A stretch of 44,820 nt of DNA, taken from Planctomycetota bacterium. Its GTDB lineage: Bacteria > Planctomycetota > Phycisphaerae > Phycisphaerales > SM1A02. Both the position numbers and the translations under genes were made by a program. The stretch spans positions 1 through 44,820 of the forward strand of contig JAAELP010000409.1 of NCBI GenBank assembly GCA_024226535.1, given 5' to 3'. The notes under the pieces are model-generated. The model saw nothing but the letters and a program-made list of their open reading frames with translations, ran no database searches and was not told where the DNA came from. Positions 1 through 7,808 of the stretch are shown one piece after another. Positions within the stretch are counted from its first letter, which is position 1, and every line of letters begins with the position of its first letter.

Positions 1-202
1 CTTGTAACATATCGACGGACCTCGCCGCCGCTGGCTGCGTTGCCGCTCCTCGACGTATCCATGGATATGCCAGCGTCGCGTCGCCTTGCCAGCGACGACG
101 ATCTCGCGCCGATAAGTCACAAGCTGTTTGGCGGACACCATTAGCGTCGCGAGCGTAAATGGTGTCAGCCACCATTTTCTCGTCTGGACCGTGTGGTTCT
201 TG
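1..202. other. Non-coding stretch with palindromes
   Basis: I see no convincing gene here. Position 56-67 is a perfect 12-bp palindrome (TATCCATGGATA). Positions 134-142 and 158-166 form a 9-bp inverted repeat (GACACCATT / AATGGTGTC) lying 37-69 nt past the stop codon of the minus-strand gene that ends at 203. It could be a 3' hairpin for that gene, but no T-run follows it, so I do not call it a terminator. The left part may hold the end of a repeat that continues outside the window. Confidence 0.4.
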
Positions 203-1396
203 TCAGGAGCCGGCCCACTGGCGCCGCTCGTCGCGCAGCCAGCGGCGTTCGAGGGCCTCGACGGAGCCGAATGCCTCCTCGAAGAGCTCGACGTGGCGCC
301 CGGGCGAGACGGTCTCCGGCGGCTCCGCGAGCAGGAGTTCGAGGTACCGCCGAAGCTCCTTGCGTTTGAACCGGCTCATCCAGCAAACGAGCGCGTAGCT
401 CTGGTGGTAGACGCGGTGGACGTGGTCGTCGTCGTCTTCGGGGACCTCGTCCCAGCCGATGAGCTCCCGGAGATCGAGGAGCCGATCTGAGCGGAGCAGC
501 TCGTCGAAGGCCTCGCGACGCGGGGTGTAGTCGTGATCGGGACCGAAGGCGGCGCGGGTATCGTCGGTCTCGAACGCGGTGGCGAGACCTTCGGAGATCC
601 AGATCGGGTACTGACGCTGCGACGACTGGAGTCCGGTGCGGAACATGAGCTGGTGGACCGCCTCGTGCACGACGGTCGCGGTGCTGATCTGCTCGGCGAA
701 CGCATCCACGCGTCGTCGCTCGGAGCGCACGTGCCGCTCGAAGTCCTGGCGGTAGCGCTGGAGCTCCCGCGCGTGCGTGGCGGCCCCGACGTGCTCGGCC
801 TCCCGCGCGTCGCGTCGGATCGCGACGAGGTCGGCGGCCATCTCGTCGAGCCGGGCTCGCGCGTTGACCACGCTCGGGTTCGAGTCGCCGCGATAGAAGA
901 CGATGCGATCGGTCGTGGGGTTGAAGTACCCGGCGATCCAGGGGTCGACGACGCCGTCGTGCCGGATCGCGAACGCCTGGTACTCGTCGCGATCGTCGAA
1001 GAGCACGCAGACGAGCTTCTGCGCGAGCGGGTCCGGGTCGAGGCCCAGACGCCGCGCGTAGCGCAGGAACTGGTGGTGCGTGCGCTCCAGCCGCTGGCTC
1101 TGTTCGCGGGTCCACCGCGGGTCCGCGTCCGAGAGGACGACGAACCGCGAGGTCTCGTACTCGAGGAACCGGTCCGGAAGCAGCCCCCGCGCGGCGTCGA
1201 GGGCGGCCGAGTCGTGTTGCGGAGCGGTCGCGCGGCCGGGGCCGGGTCGGGCCGCGGGGGCGCGGGCCTCGCGGGTCTCCCGGGCGGCGGCCGTTCCGGG
1301 CCGCGGCACCGCGGTGAGCGCGGCGGCGACGGCGAGCAGGACGACGGCCGCGGGCCACCGGTGTCGGGCGTCGCGGGTCTGGGGGTCTTTCTCCAC
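203..1396 (-). CDS. DUF1570-type secreted putative metallopeptidase
   Basis: About 397 aa. The N-terminus has a short charged stretch followed by a hydrophobic segment (about residues 15-32), consistent with a signal peptide or membrane anchor. The C-terminal half has HEAVHQL (His244, Glu245, His248) and, further on, an ISEGLATAFE stretch. This HExxH plus downstream Glu arrangement is typical of the DUF1570 family found widely in planctomycetes and resembles zinc metallopeptidases; no substrate is known to me. The start is GTG at 1396 without a clear ribosome binding site, so it is uncertain. The gene is divergent from the STAS gene at 1638 across a 241-bp gap in which I found no clear promoter. 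Confidence 0.8.
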   Translation of the reverse strand: MEKDPQTRDARHRWPAAVVLLAVAAALTAVPRPGTAAARETREARAPAARPGPGRATAPQHDSAALDAARGLLPDRFLEYETSRFVVLSDADPRWTREQSQRLERTHHQFLRYARRLGLDPDPLAQKLVCVLFDDRDEYQAFAIRHDGVVDPWIAGYFNPTTDRIVFYRGDSNPSVVNARARLDEMAADLVAIRRDAREAEHVGAATHARELQRYRQDFERHVRSERRRVDAFAEQISTATVVHEAVHQLMFRTGLQSSQRQYPIWISEGLATAFETDDTRAAFGPDHDYTPRREAFDELLRSDRLLDLRELIGWDEVPEDDDDHVHRVYHQSYALVCWMSRFKRKELRRYLELLLAEPPETVSPGRHVELFEEAFGSVEALERRWLRDERRQWAGS

Positions 1397-1637
1397 ACGG
1401 CGGCGATCGACCCGGTCCGGGCGTCACATGAGCGCGCGAATGGCCCGCGGCGCCGAGGAATCCGCGCGGCGTCGTGTCGTTCGTCTGAGACGGTCTGCGC
1501 CGGCGCCGTCGGGGGACGTCGGCGCCTCCCATAAGCTCCGAGTGGTCGCGCCCGCGGGACGGTCCGCATAAGCCGATCCCGTCGAAACGCGGGCTCCGGG
1601 CTCGTCGTCGCGATGGCGATGGTCGATACGTCAGGTC

Positions 1638-2033
1638 ATGCGAAGGACCGACCCGGTCACCGCCGCCTTCACGAGACGCTCCCGCTTCGCCGAGATCACC
1701 TGCGGCGACGGCATCATGACCGCGGCGATCGCCGGGCCCAACGTCACCGAGCGGCACGTCGCGATCGCGGCCCGCGAGTTGGCCGGGGCCTTCGACGCCG
1801 CCGGTCCCCGCCTGCGGCGGTTCGTTCTCGACCTCAGCGACGTCCAGTTCCTGTCGAGCCTCGGCGTCGGGCTCTGCATCGACGCCCGGAACCGTGCGCG
1901 CGGGCTCGGCGCGCGGTGCTACCTGTACGGGGTCCAGCCGACGCTGGACGCGCAGTTCCGGCTCCTGAAGCTCGATCGGCTGTACCGGCGCGTGCGGTCG
2001 GAGACCGATCTCGCGCGGACCCTTGCGGCCTGA
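1638..2033 (+). CDS. STAS-domain anti-sigma factor antagonist-like protein
   Basis: 131 aa, essentially a single STAS domain. The core reads FVLDLSDVQFLSSLGVGLCI, matching the LDLSxVxFIDSSGLGxL signature of SpoIIAA/RsbV proteins; the DSSG phosphorylation loop is LSSLG here, so a serine is present but the preceding Asp is not. Such proteins bind anti-sigma or switch kinases and are reset by SpoIIE-type phosphatases. A SpoIIE phosphatase is encoded at 7809-9089 in the same window but not adjacent, so any partnership is inference. No anti-sigma kinase is visible nearby. ATG at 1638 follows a weak AGGTC. Confidence 0.8.
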   Translation: MRRTDPVTAAFTRRSRFAEITCGDGIMTAAIAGPNVTERHVAIAARELAGAFDAAGPRLRRFVLDLSDVQFLSSLGVGLCIDARNRARGLGARCYLYGVQPTLDAQFRLLKLDRLYRRVRSETDLARTLAA

Positions 2034-2046
2034 GACCGGGGCTTCG

Positions 2047-2055
2047 TGCTACGAT
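2047..2055 (+). promoter_or_regulatory. Possible extended -10 element before nuoB
   Basis: TGCTACGAT matches an extended -10 (TGn-TACGAT) 24 nt upstream of the nuoB ATG. A good -35 at normal spacing is lacking. The AGGAG at 2065-2069 would lie within the short leader. Confidence 0.3.
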
Positions 2056-2078
2056 GACGGGCACAGGAGCCGCCGCCG

Positions 2079-2648
2079 ATGGGACTCGAAGCCGCTCTGC
2101 CGGTCGACAACATCTTCACCACGCAGATCAACCGCGTGATCAACTGGGCGCGCCGGTCGTCGGTCTGGCCGATGCCGTTCGCCACCGCGTGCTGCGGCAT
2201 CGAGCTGATGGCCACGGCCAGCAGCCGGTATGATCTCGCCCGCTTCGGCGCCGAGGTCTTCCGCTTCAGCCCCCGACAGGCGGACCTGCTCATCGTGGCG
2301 GGCCGGGTGGCGGTGAAGATGCTCCCCGTGCTCCAGCGGATCTACGTCCAGATGTGCGAGCCGAAGTGGGTGATCTCGATGGGCGCGTGCGCCTCCACCG
2401 GCGGCGTCTTCGACACCTACGCGGTGGTGCAGGGCATCGACCAGTTCATCCCCGTCGACGTCTATGTGCCCGGCTGCCCGCCGCGTCCGGAGATGCTCAT
2501 GGAGGGCATCATGGCCATCCAGCGCATCATCGACTCCGACAACATCCCCTACGACGGCGACGGCCATCGAGTGCCGCTCCAGATCGCGCTGGAGCCGAAC
2601 TACGACGTGGCGCCGCAGCCGGTGGACGTGAGCATCGGGGCGACGTAG
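2079..2648 (+). CDS. nuoB: NADH-quinone oxidoreductase subunit B
   Basis: 189 aa, the usual NuoB length. NuoB is the connecting subunit of complex I that carries the N2 4Fe-4S cluster next to the quinone site. The cluster ligands are visible as the CC pair in [10 protein letters not shown], the Cys in GACASTGG and the Cys in [14 protein letters not shown] lies 9 nt before the ATG at 2079. No other nuo gene is adjacent: upstream is a STAS gene and downstream is a convergent HNH gene, which is unusual because nuoB normally sits in nuoABCD. It may be an orphan copy or one part of a scattered complex I. Confidence 0.95.
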   Translation: MGLEAALPVDNIFTTQINRVINWARRSSVWPMPFATACCGIELMATASSRYDLARFGAEVFRFSPRQADLLIVAGRVAVKMLPVLQRIYVQMCEPKWVISMGACASTGGVFDTYAVVQGIDQFIPVDVYVPGCPPRPEMLMEGIMAIQRIIDSDNIPYDGDGHRVPLQIALEPNYDVAPQPVDVSIGAT

Positions 2649-2674
2649 GGGTTGGCTATCAGCTGACAGCTACC

Positions 2675-3307
2675 TCAGTCCTTGAGTTCGACCGTCCAGT
2701 ACGCGTCGTTCAGGAATGCCTTCCACGACTGGTACTTCGACGTGCCGAGGCGGAGCGTCACCGCCGGGTTGCGCTTCGGCTTGAACGGGCGGCGGATGAG
2801 CTTCATGTGGGCCTGGTTCGGTGTGCGGCCGCCCTTGCGGGTGTTGCAGCGGACGCAGGCGCAGACGAGGTTGATCCACGTGTGCTCGCCGCCCTGGACG
2901 CGGGGCATGACATGGTCGATCGTCAGATCCTTCGTGCTGAAGTGACGGCCGCAGTACTGGCAGCGGCTGCCGTCGCGGGCGTAGATGTTGCGTCGGTTGA
3001 GCTTCACGTCCTGGCGTGGCAGCCGGTCGTACCCGAAGAGGCGGATGATCTTGGGAACGGCGATCTCCAGACGCGGCGTGCGCACCCAGGAATACGCGGT
3101 CGGCTCGAACGCCTTCTGGAGGTCCGAGATCTCCGTCCAGGAGTCGAAGTCGTAGTTGTGGTACCGGCCGTCCTCGACGGCGATGACCTCCGCGGCCTGC
3201 TTGAACAGCATGACGAAGGCGCGGCGCGCACTGATGACCCGAACCGCGGTGTACAGGCGATTGAGCACGAGGACCCGTTCGTCCAGGACACCCGGCGTGT
3301 CGATCAT
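2675..3307 (-). CDS. HNH endonuclease family protein
   Basis: 210 aa from ATG 3307. The N-terminal part (VLVLNRLYTAVRVISARRA) is the conserved lead-in of a widespread bacterial HNH family. The nuclease core follows: CQYCGRHF, then LTIDHVMPRVQGG with the catalytic DH, then NLVCACVRCNTRKG, giving the two CxxC zinc pairs and the conserved Asn. I chose ATG 3307 because AGGAG lies 9 nt upstream; an ATG at 3340 has no ribosome site and would start at or before the predicted transcription start (see 3343-3372). Its cellular role is unknown; such proteins occur outside restriction or mobile contexts, and no methylase is nearby. Confidence 0.85.
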   Translation of the reverse strand: MIDTPGVLDERVLVLNRLYTAVRVISARRAFVMLFKQAAEVIAVEDGRYHNYDFDSWTEISDLQKAFEPTAYSWVRTPRLEIAVPKIIRLFGYDRLPRQDVKLNRRNIYARDGSRCQYCGRHFSTKDLTIDHVMPRVQGGEHTWINLVCACVRCNTRKGGRTPNQAHMKLIRRPFKPKRNPAVTLRLGTSKYQSWKAFLNDAYWTVELKD

Positions 3308-3342
3308 GTGCGTAATCTCCTGTCCCCGCTCATCTTGCATCC

Positions 3343-3372
3343 AGTGTAGGGGAGATTGACGGCGGGGGGCAA
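3343..3372 (-). promoter_or_regulatory. Promoter of the HNH gene
   Basis: Reading the minus strand, TTGCCC (3372-3367) is followed after 18 nt by TACACT (3348-3343). Each hexamer matches 4 of 6 consensus bases. Transcription would begin near 3335, leaving a leader that carries the AGGAG (3321-3317) used by ATG 3307. Confidence 0.5.
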
Positions 3373-3433
3373 GCGCCGTTTCCCCTGTTTCACAGTACGA
3401 AACGTCGACCCGGGATGCGCCGGTTTCCTGGAA

Positions 3434-4087
3434 TCACGGATTCCGTACCGGACGTTCGAATCGGCTTCGCAGACGCTCGATTTCCGCCTGTCTTGCGCAT
3501 CCTGCCAGGTGGTCGTTGACGATGCCGACGGACTGCATGAACGCGTACATCGTGGTGGGGCCGACGTAGGAAAACCCGCGTTTCTTGAGCGTCTTGCTGA
3601 GCAAGGTGGATTCCGGGGTCCGGGCAAGCTGGAGAAGCCGGCGACGCGTGATCGGACGCGCGCGCTCGCGCGCCGCCGGCTCGAAGCTCCACGCGAGCGC
3701 CGCGAGCGAGCCCAGTTCCTCAACGACCTCCAGCGCGCGGCGGGCGTTGTTGATCGTCGACTCGATCTTGCCGCGATGACGCACGATGCCCTCGTCGCGC
3801 AGGGCGCGCTCCACCTCGCGCTTGCCGAACTTCGCGACCGCTTCGAGGTCGAAGCCCCGGAACCGTGCGCGGAAGTTCTCGCGCTTCCGCAGAATCGTGA
3901 TCCAGCTCAGGCCCGCCTGGAAGCCCTCCAGGCAGATCTTCTCGAACAGCCGGCGGTCGTCGTCGACGGGAACACCCCACTCCTCGTCGTGGTAGCGCCG
4001 GTACTCGGCGTCCTCGCCGCACCACCAGCAGCGGGCCACCCCGTCGCCACCGTCCACCACTCCATCCGGGCGCCGCGTCGCACACAT
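3434..4087 (-). CDS. tag: DNA-3-methyladenine glycosylase I
   Basis: 217 aa. The enzyme excises 3-methyladenine from alkylated DNA in base-excision repair. The N-terminus has CWWCGEDAEYRRYHDEEWG, with the Cys and His that bind zinc in E. coli Tag and the conserved EEWG; the C-terminus has VNDHLAGC, the second His-x3-Cys zinc pair. LEGFQAGLSW is the family's helix-hairpin region. ATG 4087 is preferred over upstream in-frame starts because it begins just before the conserved zinc motif and lies 7 nt after a TACACT box with no ribosome site, suggesting leaderless expression. Confidence 0.93.
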   Translation of the reverse strand: MCATRRPDGVVDGGDGVARCWWCGEDAEYRRYHDEEWGVPVDDDRRLFEKICLEGFQAGLSWITILRKRENFRARFRGFDLEAVAKFGKREVERALRDEGIVRHRGKIESTINNARRALEVVEELGSLAALAWSFEPAARERARPITRRRLLQLARTPESTLLSKTLKKRGFSYVGPTTMYAFMQSVGIVNDHLAGCARQAEIERLRSRFERPVRNP

Positions 4088-4094
4088 GGGAGGC

Positions 4095-4100
4095 AGTGTA
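4095..4100 (-). promoter_or_regulatory. TACACT -10 box, likely leaderless start of tag
   Basis: On the minus strand TACACT is followed by 7 nt (GCCTCCC) and then the tag ATG. A normal -10 to +1 distance puts the transcript start on the initiation codon. No convincing -35 is seen. Confidence 0.45.
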
Positions 4101-4174
4101 AGCGGTCGGTATCCCGGATGGTTGGCGGTGGTGTTTGTGTTGGCCCCAACGCCGTAGGTTCCACGAAAGGGAGT

Positions 4175-4204
4175 GTCGGCCCCCAATCGGCCCGGAGGGC
4201 CGAC
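4175..4204 (-). terminator. Possible terminator hairpin after purH
   Basis: GTCGGCCC (4175-4182) and GGGCCGAC (4197-4204) form a perfect 8-bp GC stem with a 14-nt loop, about 31 nt past the purH stop. On the minus strand it is followed by only a short TTT, so it is a weak intrinsic terminator at best. Confidence 0.35.
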
Positions 4205-4234
4205 TCAGACAAGCCGCCGTACGGAGCGCTCAAA

Positions 4235-5824
4235 CTAGTGCCGAAAGTGCCGAACCCCCGTCAGCAGGCACGTCACCCCGCGCTCCTCGCACAGCGCGAT
4301 CGTCTCCGAGTCGCGCTTCGAGCCGCCGGTGTGGACGAGGCACGTTACGCCGGCGTCGAGGAGCACGCGTGGTCCGTCGTCGAACGGGAAGAAGGCGTCG
4401 GAGGCGCCGATGACCGTCCCGGAACCGGGGAGTCGGTCGCCGGCCTTCTCCACCGCGATGCGGCAGGCACCGACGCGGTCGACCTGTCCCGCGCCCGCGC
4501 CGACGAGTTGCCGCCCGGTAGTGATGGCGACCGCGTTGGAGGTCAGGTGCTTGACCACGATCCACGCGAACGCCGCCTCGGCGAGCAGCGCGTCGTCGGG
4601 TTCGGGGCCGGCGGCGTGGACCCAGTCATCGGTTTCGGCGAGCTTGGCGTCGCGCTGCTGGGCGAGGATGCCGCCCGGGATCGACCGGTACTGGATACCG
4701 GCCGGGCGCGGGCGGTCGAAGCCCGGCGTCTCGAGCAGCCGCACGTTCTTCCACCGCGCGGCGAGCCGCTGCCGGGCGTCGTCGCCGAAGCCGGGCGCGA
4801 TGATGACCTCGAGGAACCCGTCCCCACCGGCGATGCGTTCGGCGGTGTCCGCGTCGACGGTGCGACTCGTGGCGAGGATGCCGCCGTATGCCGCGATGGG
4901 ATCACCCGCGAGGGCGGCGTCCCACGCATCGCCGAGCGTGGGGCGGGCGGCGACGCCGCAGGGATTCGTGTGCTTGATGATCGCGCAATACGCGTCGTCG
5001 GGGGCGGTGCGGGCGAGGTCCTGCGCGAGCGTCAGCGCCTGCGCTCCGTCGTTGAGGTTGTTGTAGCTCAGCGGCTTGCCGTTCAGGAGCCGCGCCGTAA
5101 GCACGCTCGCGCCCGCGTCGCTGGGATCGCGGTACGCGGCAGCGGGCTGGTGCGGGTTCTCGCCGTACCGCAGGTCGAGTTCGTGGGCGTACGTGAGGCG
5201 GAGCAGGCTGGGGAAGGAGCGCTCCCGACGCGAGCACATCCACGCGCTGATCGCCGTGTCGTACCCGGCGGTGCGCATGAATGCCGCCGCCGCGAGATCC
5301 CGGCGCAGGGCGCGCGTCGTCGCCCCGTCGTTCGCCCGCATCTCCGTGACCACGTGGTCGTACTGATCCGGCGCGGTGAGCACGGTCACGGAGTCGTGGT
5401 TCTTCGCCGCCGATCGCAACAGGGCGGGCCCGCCGATGTCGATCTGCTCGATTGCCTCCTCGGCGCTGACATCGTCGCGCAGGATCGTCTGCTCGAACGG
5501 GTAGAGGTTGATGCAGACGAGGTCGATCGGCTCGATGCCGTGCGCGGCCATCGCCTCCATGTGGCTGGCGACGTCGCGCCGGCCGAGCACGGCCCCGTGC
5601 ACGGAGGGATGGAGCGTCTTGACGCGCCCGTCCATCATCTCCGGGAACCCGGTGACCTGATCGACCGGCACCACGTCGATGCCCGCATCACGCAGGGCTC
5701 GCGCCGTGCCGCCGGTGGAGATGATGTCCACGCCGAGCTCGCGCAGGTGGCGCGCGAACGGCACCAGGTCGGTCTTGTCGCTGACGGAGAGCAGGGCGCG
5801 GCGGATGGGAGCGAGATCGGGCAT
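4235..5824 (-). CDS. purH: Bifunctional AICAR transformylase / IMP cyclohydrolase
   Basis: 529 aa, the normal PurH length. It performs the last two steps of IMP synthesis: formyl transfer to AICAR and ring closure. The N-terminal cyclohydrolase domain (about 1-200) begins RRALLSVSDKTDLVPFA and contains ISTGGTARAL and GRVKTLHPSVHGAVL. The C-terminal transformylase has LRYGENPHQPAA, NNLNDGAQA and the catalytic Lys-His of IIKHTNPCGVA. ATG 5824 (MPDLAPIRR) follows AGGACG and gives the expected N-terminus; the same frame stays open upstream but that part overlaps another gene. It lies 23 bp downstream of the lipoprotein gene, so the two are probably cotranscribed. Confidence 0.97.
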   Translation of the reverse strand: MPDLAPIRRALLSVSDKTDLVPFARHLRELGVDIISTGGTARALRDAGIDVVPVDQVTGFPEMMDGRVKTLHPSVHGAVLGRRDVASHMEAMAAHGIEPIDLVCINLYPFEQTILRDDVSAEEAIEQIDIGGPALLRSAAKNHDSVTVLTAPDQYDHVVTEMRANDGATTRALRRDLAAAAFMRTAGYDTAISAWMCSRRERSFPSLLRLTYAHELDLRYGENPHQPAAAYRDPSDAGASVLTARLLNGKPLSYNNLNDGAQALTLAQDLARTAPDDAYCAIIKHTNPCGVAARPTLGDAWDAALAGDPIAAYGGILATSRTVDADTAERIAGGDGFLEVIIAPGFGDDARQRLAARWKNVRLLETPGFDRPRPAGIQYRSIPGGILAQQRDAKLAETDDWVHAAGPEPDDALLAEAAFAWIVVKHLTSNAVAITTGRQLVGAGAGQVDRVGACRIAVEKAGDRLPGSGTVIGASDAFFPFDDGPRVLLDAGVTCLVHTGGSKRDSETIALCEERGVTCLLTGVRHFRH

Positions 5825-5847
5825 CGTCCTGACGTGGAGTCTCCCGC

Positions 5848-7044
5848 TCAGTTTCGCTTGACCAATCGGAGGAACCGGCCGTCCACTCCGATCAGGTAGA
5901 TGTTGCCGGCAAGCACGTCGGTGGCGCTCGCGTCGGCGACCCTCGGTAGGTGCAGCGTGTCGGCGGTGGAGCCCGTCCGCACGTCGACCACGGCCGCGAG
6001 CTGGCGCTCGGCGTCCCAGGTGATCAGCTCGTCTCCGAGCCGCGTGAGCACGTTTCCGGTGCACTCGGGGTTGCGCCAGACGACACGACCGCCGGGTGAG
6101 TCCAGCGGCTGCGCCTCGAGACAGACCAGGCCCTCGGTGGGGACGAACTGGTACACGTGGTCGCCGATGAGCGTGGGGGCCTCGGTGAGCGGGCTCTCGG
6201 TGAGGTACTCCCAGAGCGGCGAGCGTGACTGGCGGAGGTCGTACGCGCGGAGGTGCTGGTCATTGCTGGCCACGTAGACGACGCCGTCGCCGATGGCCGG
6301 GTCGGCCACGATCGAGGAGAGCGCCCGCCGGCGCCACACCTGCGTGGCTCTTTTTCCGTTGAGGTTCATGATTCGGCCGTCGCTGCCGACGGCGACGATG
6401 AACCCATCGCTCGTGACGGGGGCCACCTGGATCGACGGGGCCACCTGGTAGGCGCGCCAGATGGTGGCGAGCTCGTACGAGTGCCAGACGACCTGGCCGC
6501 TGCGCGATCCGTAGACGAGCATCGAGCCGAAGAGGACGGGTGCCGTGTTGGCCACCTGCGAGAGCTTCTGCTTGGTGACCAGGGCGCCGGTCTCGGCGTC
6601 GAGTTCGAGGACCTCGCTGCCGGTCATGAGGAACACCCGGTTCCGCTCCTCAACGTACGTGATGCCGAAGATACGCACCACCGGGTTCGCGACGGCGCGG
6701 CGCCAGACGCGGTCACCCTCGGCGTGCCGGAAACGCGTGAGGTTGTTCGCGGTGTCGAGCGTGAAGACCGAATCGCCGGTCTGGACGAAGTCCTTGATCG
6801 GGTAGCCGGAGGAGGCGTGCTGCCAGTCGATGCGATAGCGGAGCGAGTGCGACTTGGACCGGGCGATGATGTACTTGAGATCGACGAGTTCCCCGGCCGA
6901 CATCGAGTCCTCGGCGATCGCCGCGGCCTCGCGGGCCGCCGCGGCGGCGTCCTCGTCCTTCTCGCCGGAGGCGCAGCCGACGAGCAGGACCGCGGCCAGG
7001 AGCAGGATCCCGGCGGCGCCGGGGCATCGAGGCGGGGCGTGCAT
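5848..7044 (-). CDS. Lipoprotein with PQQ-type beta-propeller
   Basis: 398 aa. The first 22 residues form a lipoprotein signal with lipobox LLVGC, so the protein is probably a periplasmic lipoprotein. An Ala/Glu-rich linker follows, then repeated beta-propeller blades with a W-x-R or aromatic rhythm, such as VWRRAVANPVV, IWRAYQVAPSI, QVWRRRALSSI and LWEYLTESPLT. This resembles PQQ-repeat proteins and BamB, the outer-membrane assembly lipoprotein, but identity as BamB is not shown. ATG 7044 has an AGAGGAG site upstream. The gene immediately precedes purH and is divergent from ribE. Confidence 0.75.
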   Translation of the reverse strand: MHAPPRCPGAAGILLLAAVLLVGCASGEKDEDAAAAAREAAAIAEDSMSAGELVDLKYIIARSKSHSLRYRIDWQHASSGYPIKDFVQTGDSVFTLDTANNLTRFRHAEGDRVWRRAVANPVVRIFGITYVEERNRVFLMTGSEVLELDAETGALVTKQKLSQVANTAPVLFGSMLVYGSRSGQVVWHSYELATIWRAYQVAPSIQVAPVTSDGFIVAVGSDGRIMNLNGKRATQVWRRRALSSIVADPAIGDGVVYVASNDQHLRAYDLRQSRSPLWEYLTESPLTEAPTLIGDHVYQFVPTEGLVCLEAQPLDSPGGRVVWRNPECTGNVLTRLGDELITWDAERQLAAVVDVRTGSTADTLHLPRVADASATDVLAGNIYLIGVDGRFLRLVKRN

Positions 7045-7177
7045 GGTCGATCTCCTCTGGGGCCGGGAACTCGAAAGGCCCGGAATCGGGCAGTATCCGG
7101 GGGCTTCCACCACGCGTCAAGAGAGCCTAGAGTGCCGCCTTGGTCCCTCCTCGCCCGTCGCGGGCACCGTCAAGAGC

Positions 7178-7795
7178 ATGTTTACCGGAATCGTACAGCA
7201 CGTCGGCACGGTCGATGCCGTTGGGCACGTGGACTTCGGAGCGCGAATCGTGATCGGCACGCGGGGCTGGACGCACGTGCCGAAGGCCGGAGAATCGATC
7301 GCCGTCAGCGGGTGCTGCCTGACGGTGTGCGCGAACGAGGACGCTCCGGACCAGGCCGGTCGCCTCGCCTTCGACGTGATCCGGCAGACGCTCTCGGTCA
7401 CCGCGCTCGGCGACCTCGCACCGGGTCACGAGGTGAACCTCGAGCACGCGGTGACCCCGGAGACGATGCTCGGCGGTCACGTCGTGCAGGGGCACGTGGA
7501 CGGCGTCGGCATCGTGCGCGACGTGATCCGCGACGAGACCGAGTGGCGCGTTCGTGTCGAGGCGCCCGCGGACCTCATGGACCAGATCGTCGAGAAGGGC
7601 TCGATCGCGGTCGACGGCGTGTCGCTGACCCTGGCGAGCGTCGACGATGAGGCGTTCGAGGTGGCGTTGATCCCGACCACGCTGGAGCGGACGACGCTCT
7701 CGCGCGCCGAGCCCGGGACCCGCGTGAACCTCGAGACGGATTACATCGCGAAGACGGTGGTGAACTGGTTGCGGCGGCACGGCGCCGCGAAGTGA
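7178..7795 (+). CDS. ribE: Riboflavin synthase alpha chain
   Basis: 205 aa. It dismutates two 6,7-dimethyl-8-ribityllumazine molecules to riboflavin. The protein begins MFTGIVQHVGTV, the invariant start of the family, and contains the two internally homologous lumazine-binding repeats: SGCCLTV in the first and DGVSLTL in the second, joined by MLGGHVVQGHVDG. The start at 7178 is set by the MFTGIV motif although only a weak ribosome site precedes it. I found no FMN riboswitch in the 133-bp gap to the divergent lipoprotein gene. It stands alone rather than in a rib operon. Confidence 0.95.
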   Translation: MFTGIVQHVGTVDAVGHVDFGARIVIGTRGWTHVPKAGESIAVSGCCLTVCANEDAPDQAGRLAFDVIRQTLSVTALGDLAPGHEVNLEHAVTPETMLGGHVVQGHVDGVGIVRDVIRDETEWRVRVEAPADLMDQIVEKGSIAVDGVSLTLASVDDEAFEVALIPTTLERTTLSRAEPGTRVNLETDYIAKTVVNWLRRHGAAK

Positions 7796-7808
7796 CCGCG
7801 TCCGGCGA

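Noticed and set aside
134..166. Intrinsic terminator for the DUF1570 gene
   Set aside because: The stem is 9 bp with a 15-nt loop and no T-run follows.
2649..2674. Palindromic words (CAGCTG, AGCT-GAC-AGCT) between nuoB and the HNH gene
   Set aside because: The stem is only 4 bp; too weak to call a terminator or repeat.
3440..3455. TTCGAATC resembling a tRNA T-loop
   Set aside because: It lies inside the tag coding sequence and no acceptor or anticodon stems surround it. I found no tRNA elsewhere.
5825..6064. N-terminal extension of PurH
   Set aside because: It overlaps the propeller lipoprotein in another frame and PurH proteins begin at the position of ATG 5824.
7045..7177. FMN riboswitch before ribE
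   Set aside because: I looked for the conserved RFN core sequences and found none; the gap is only 133 bp.
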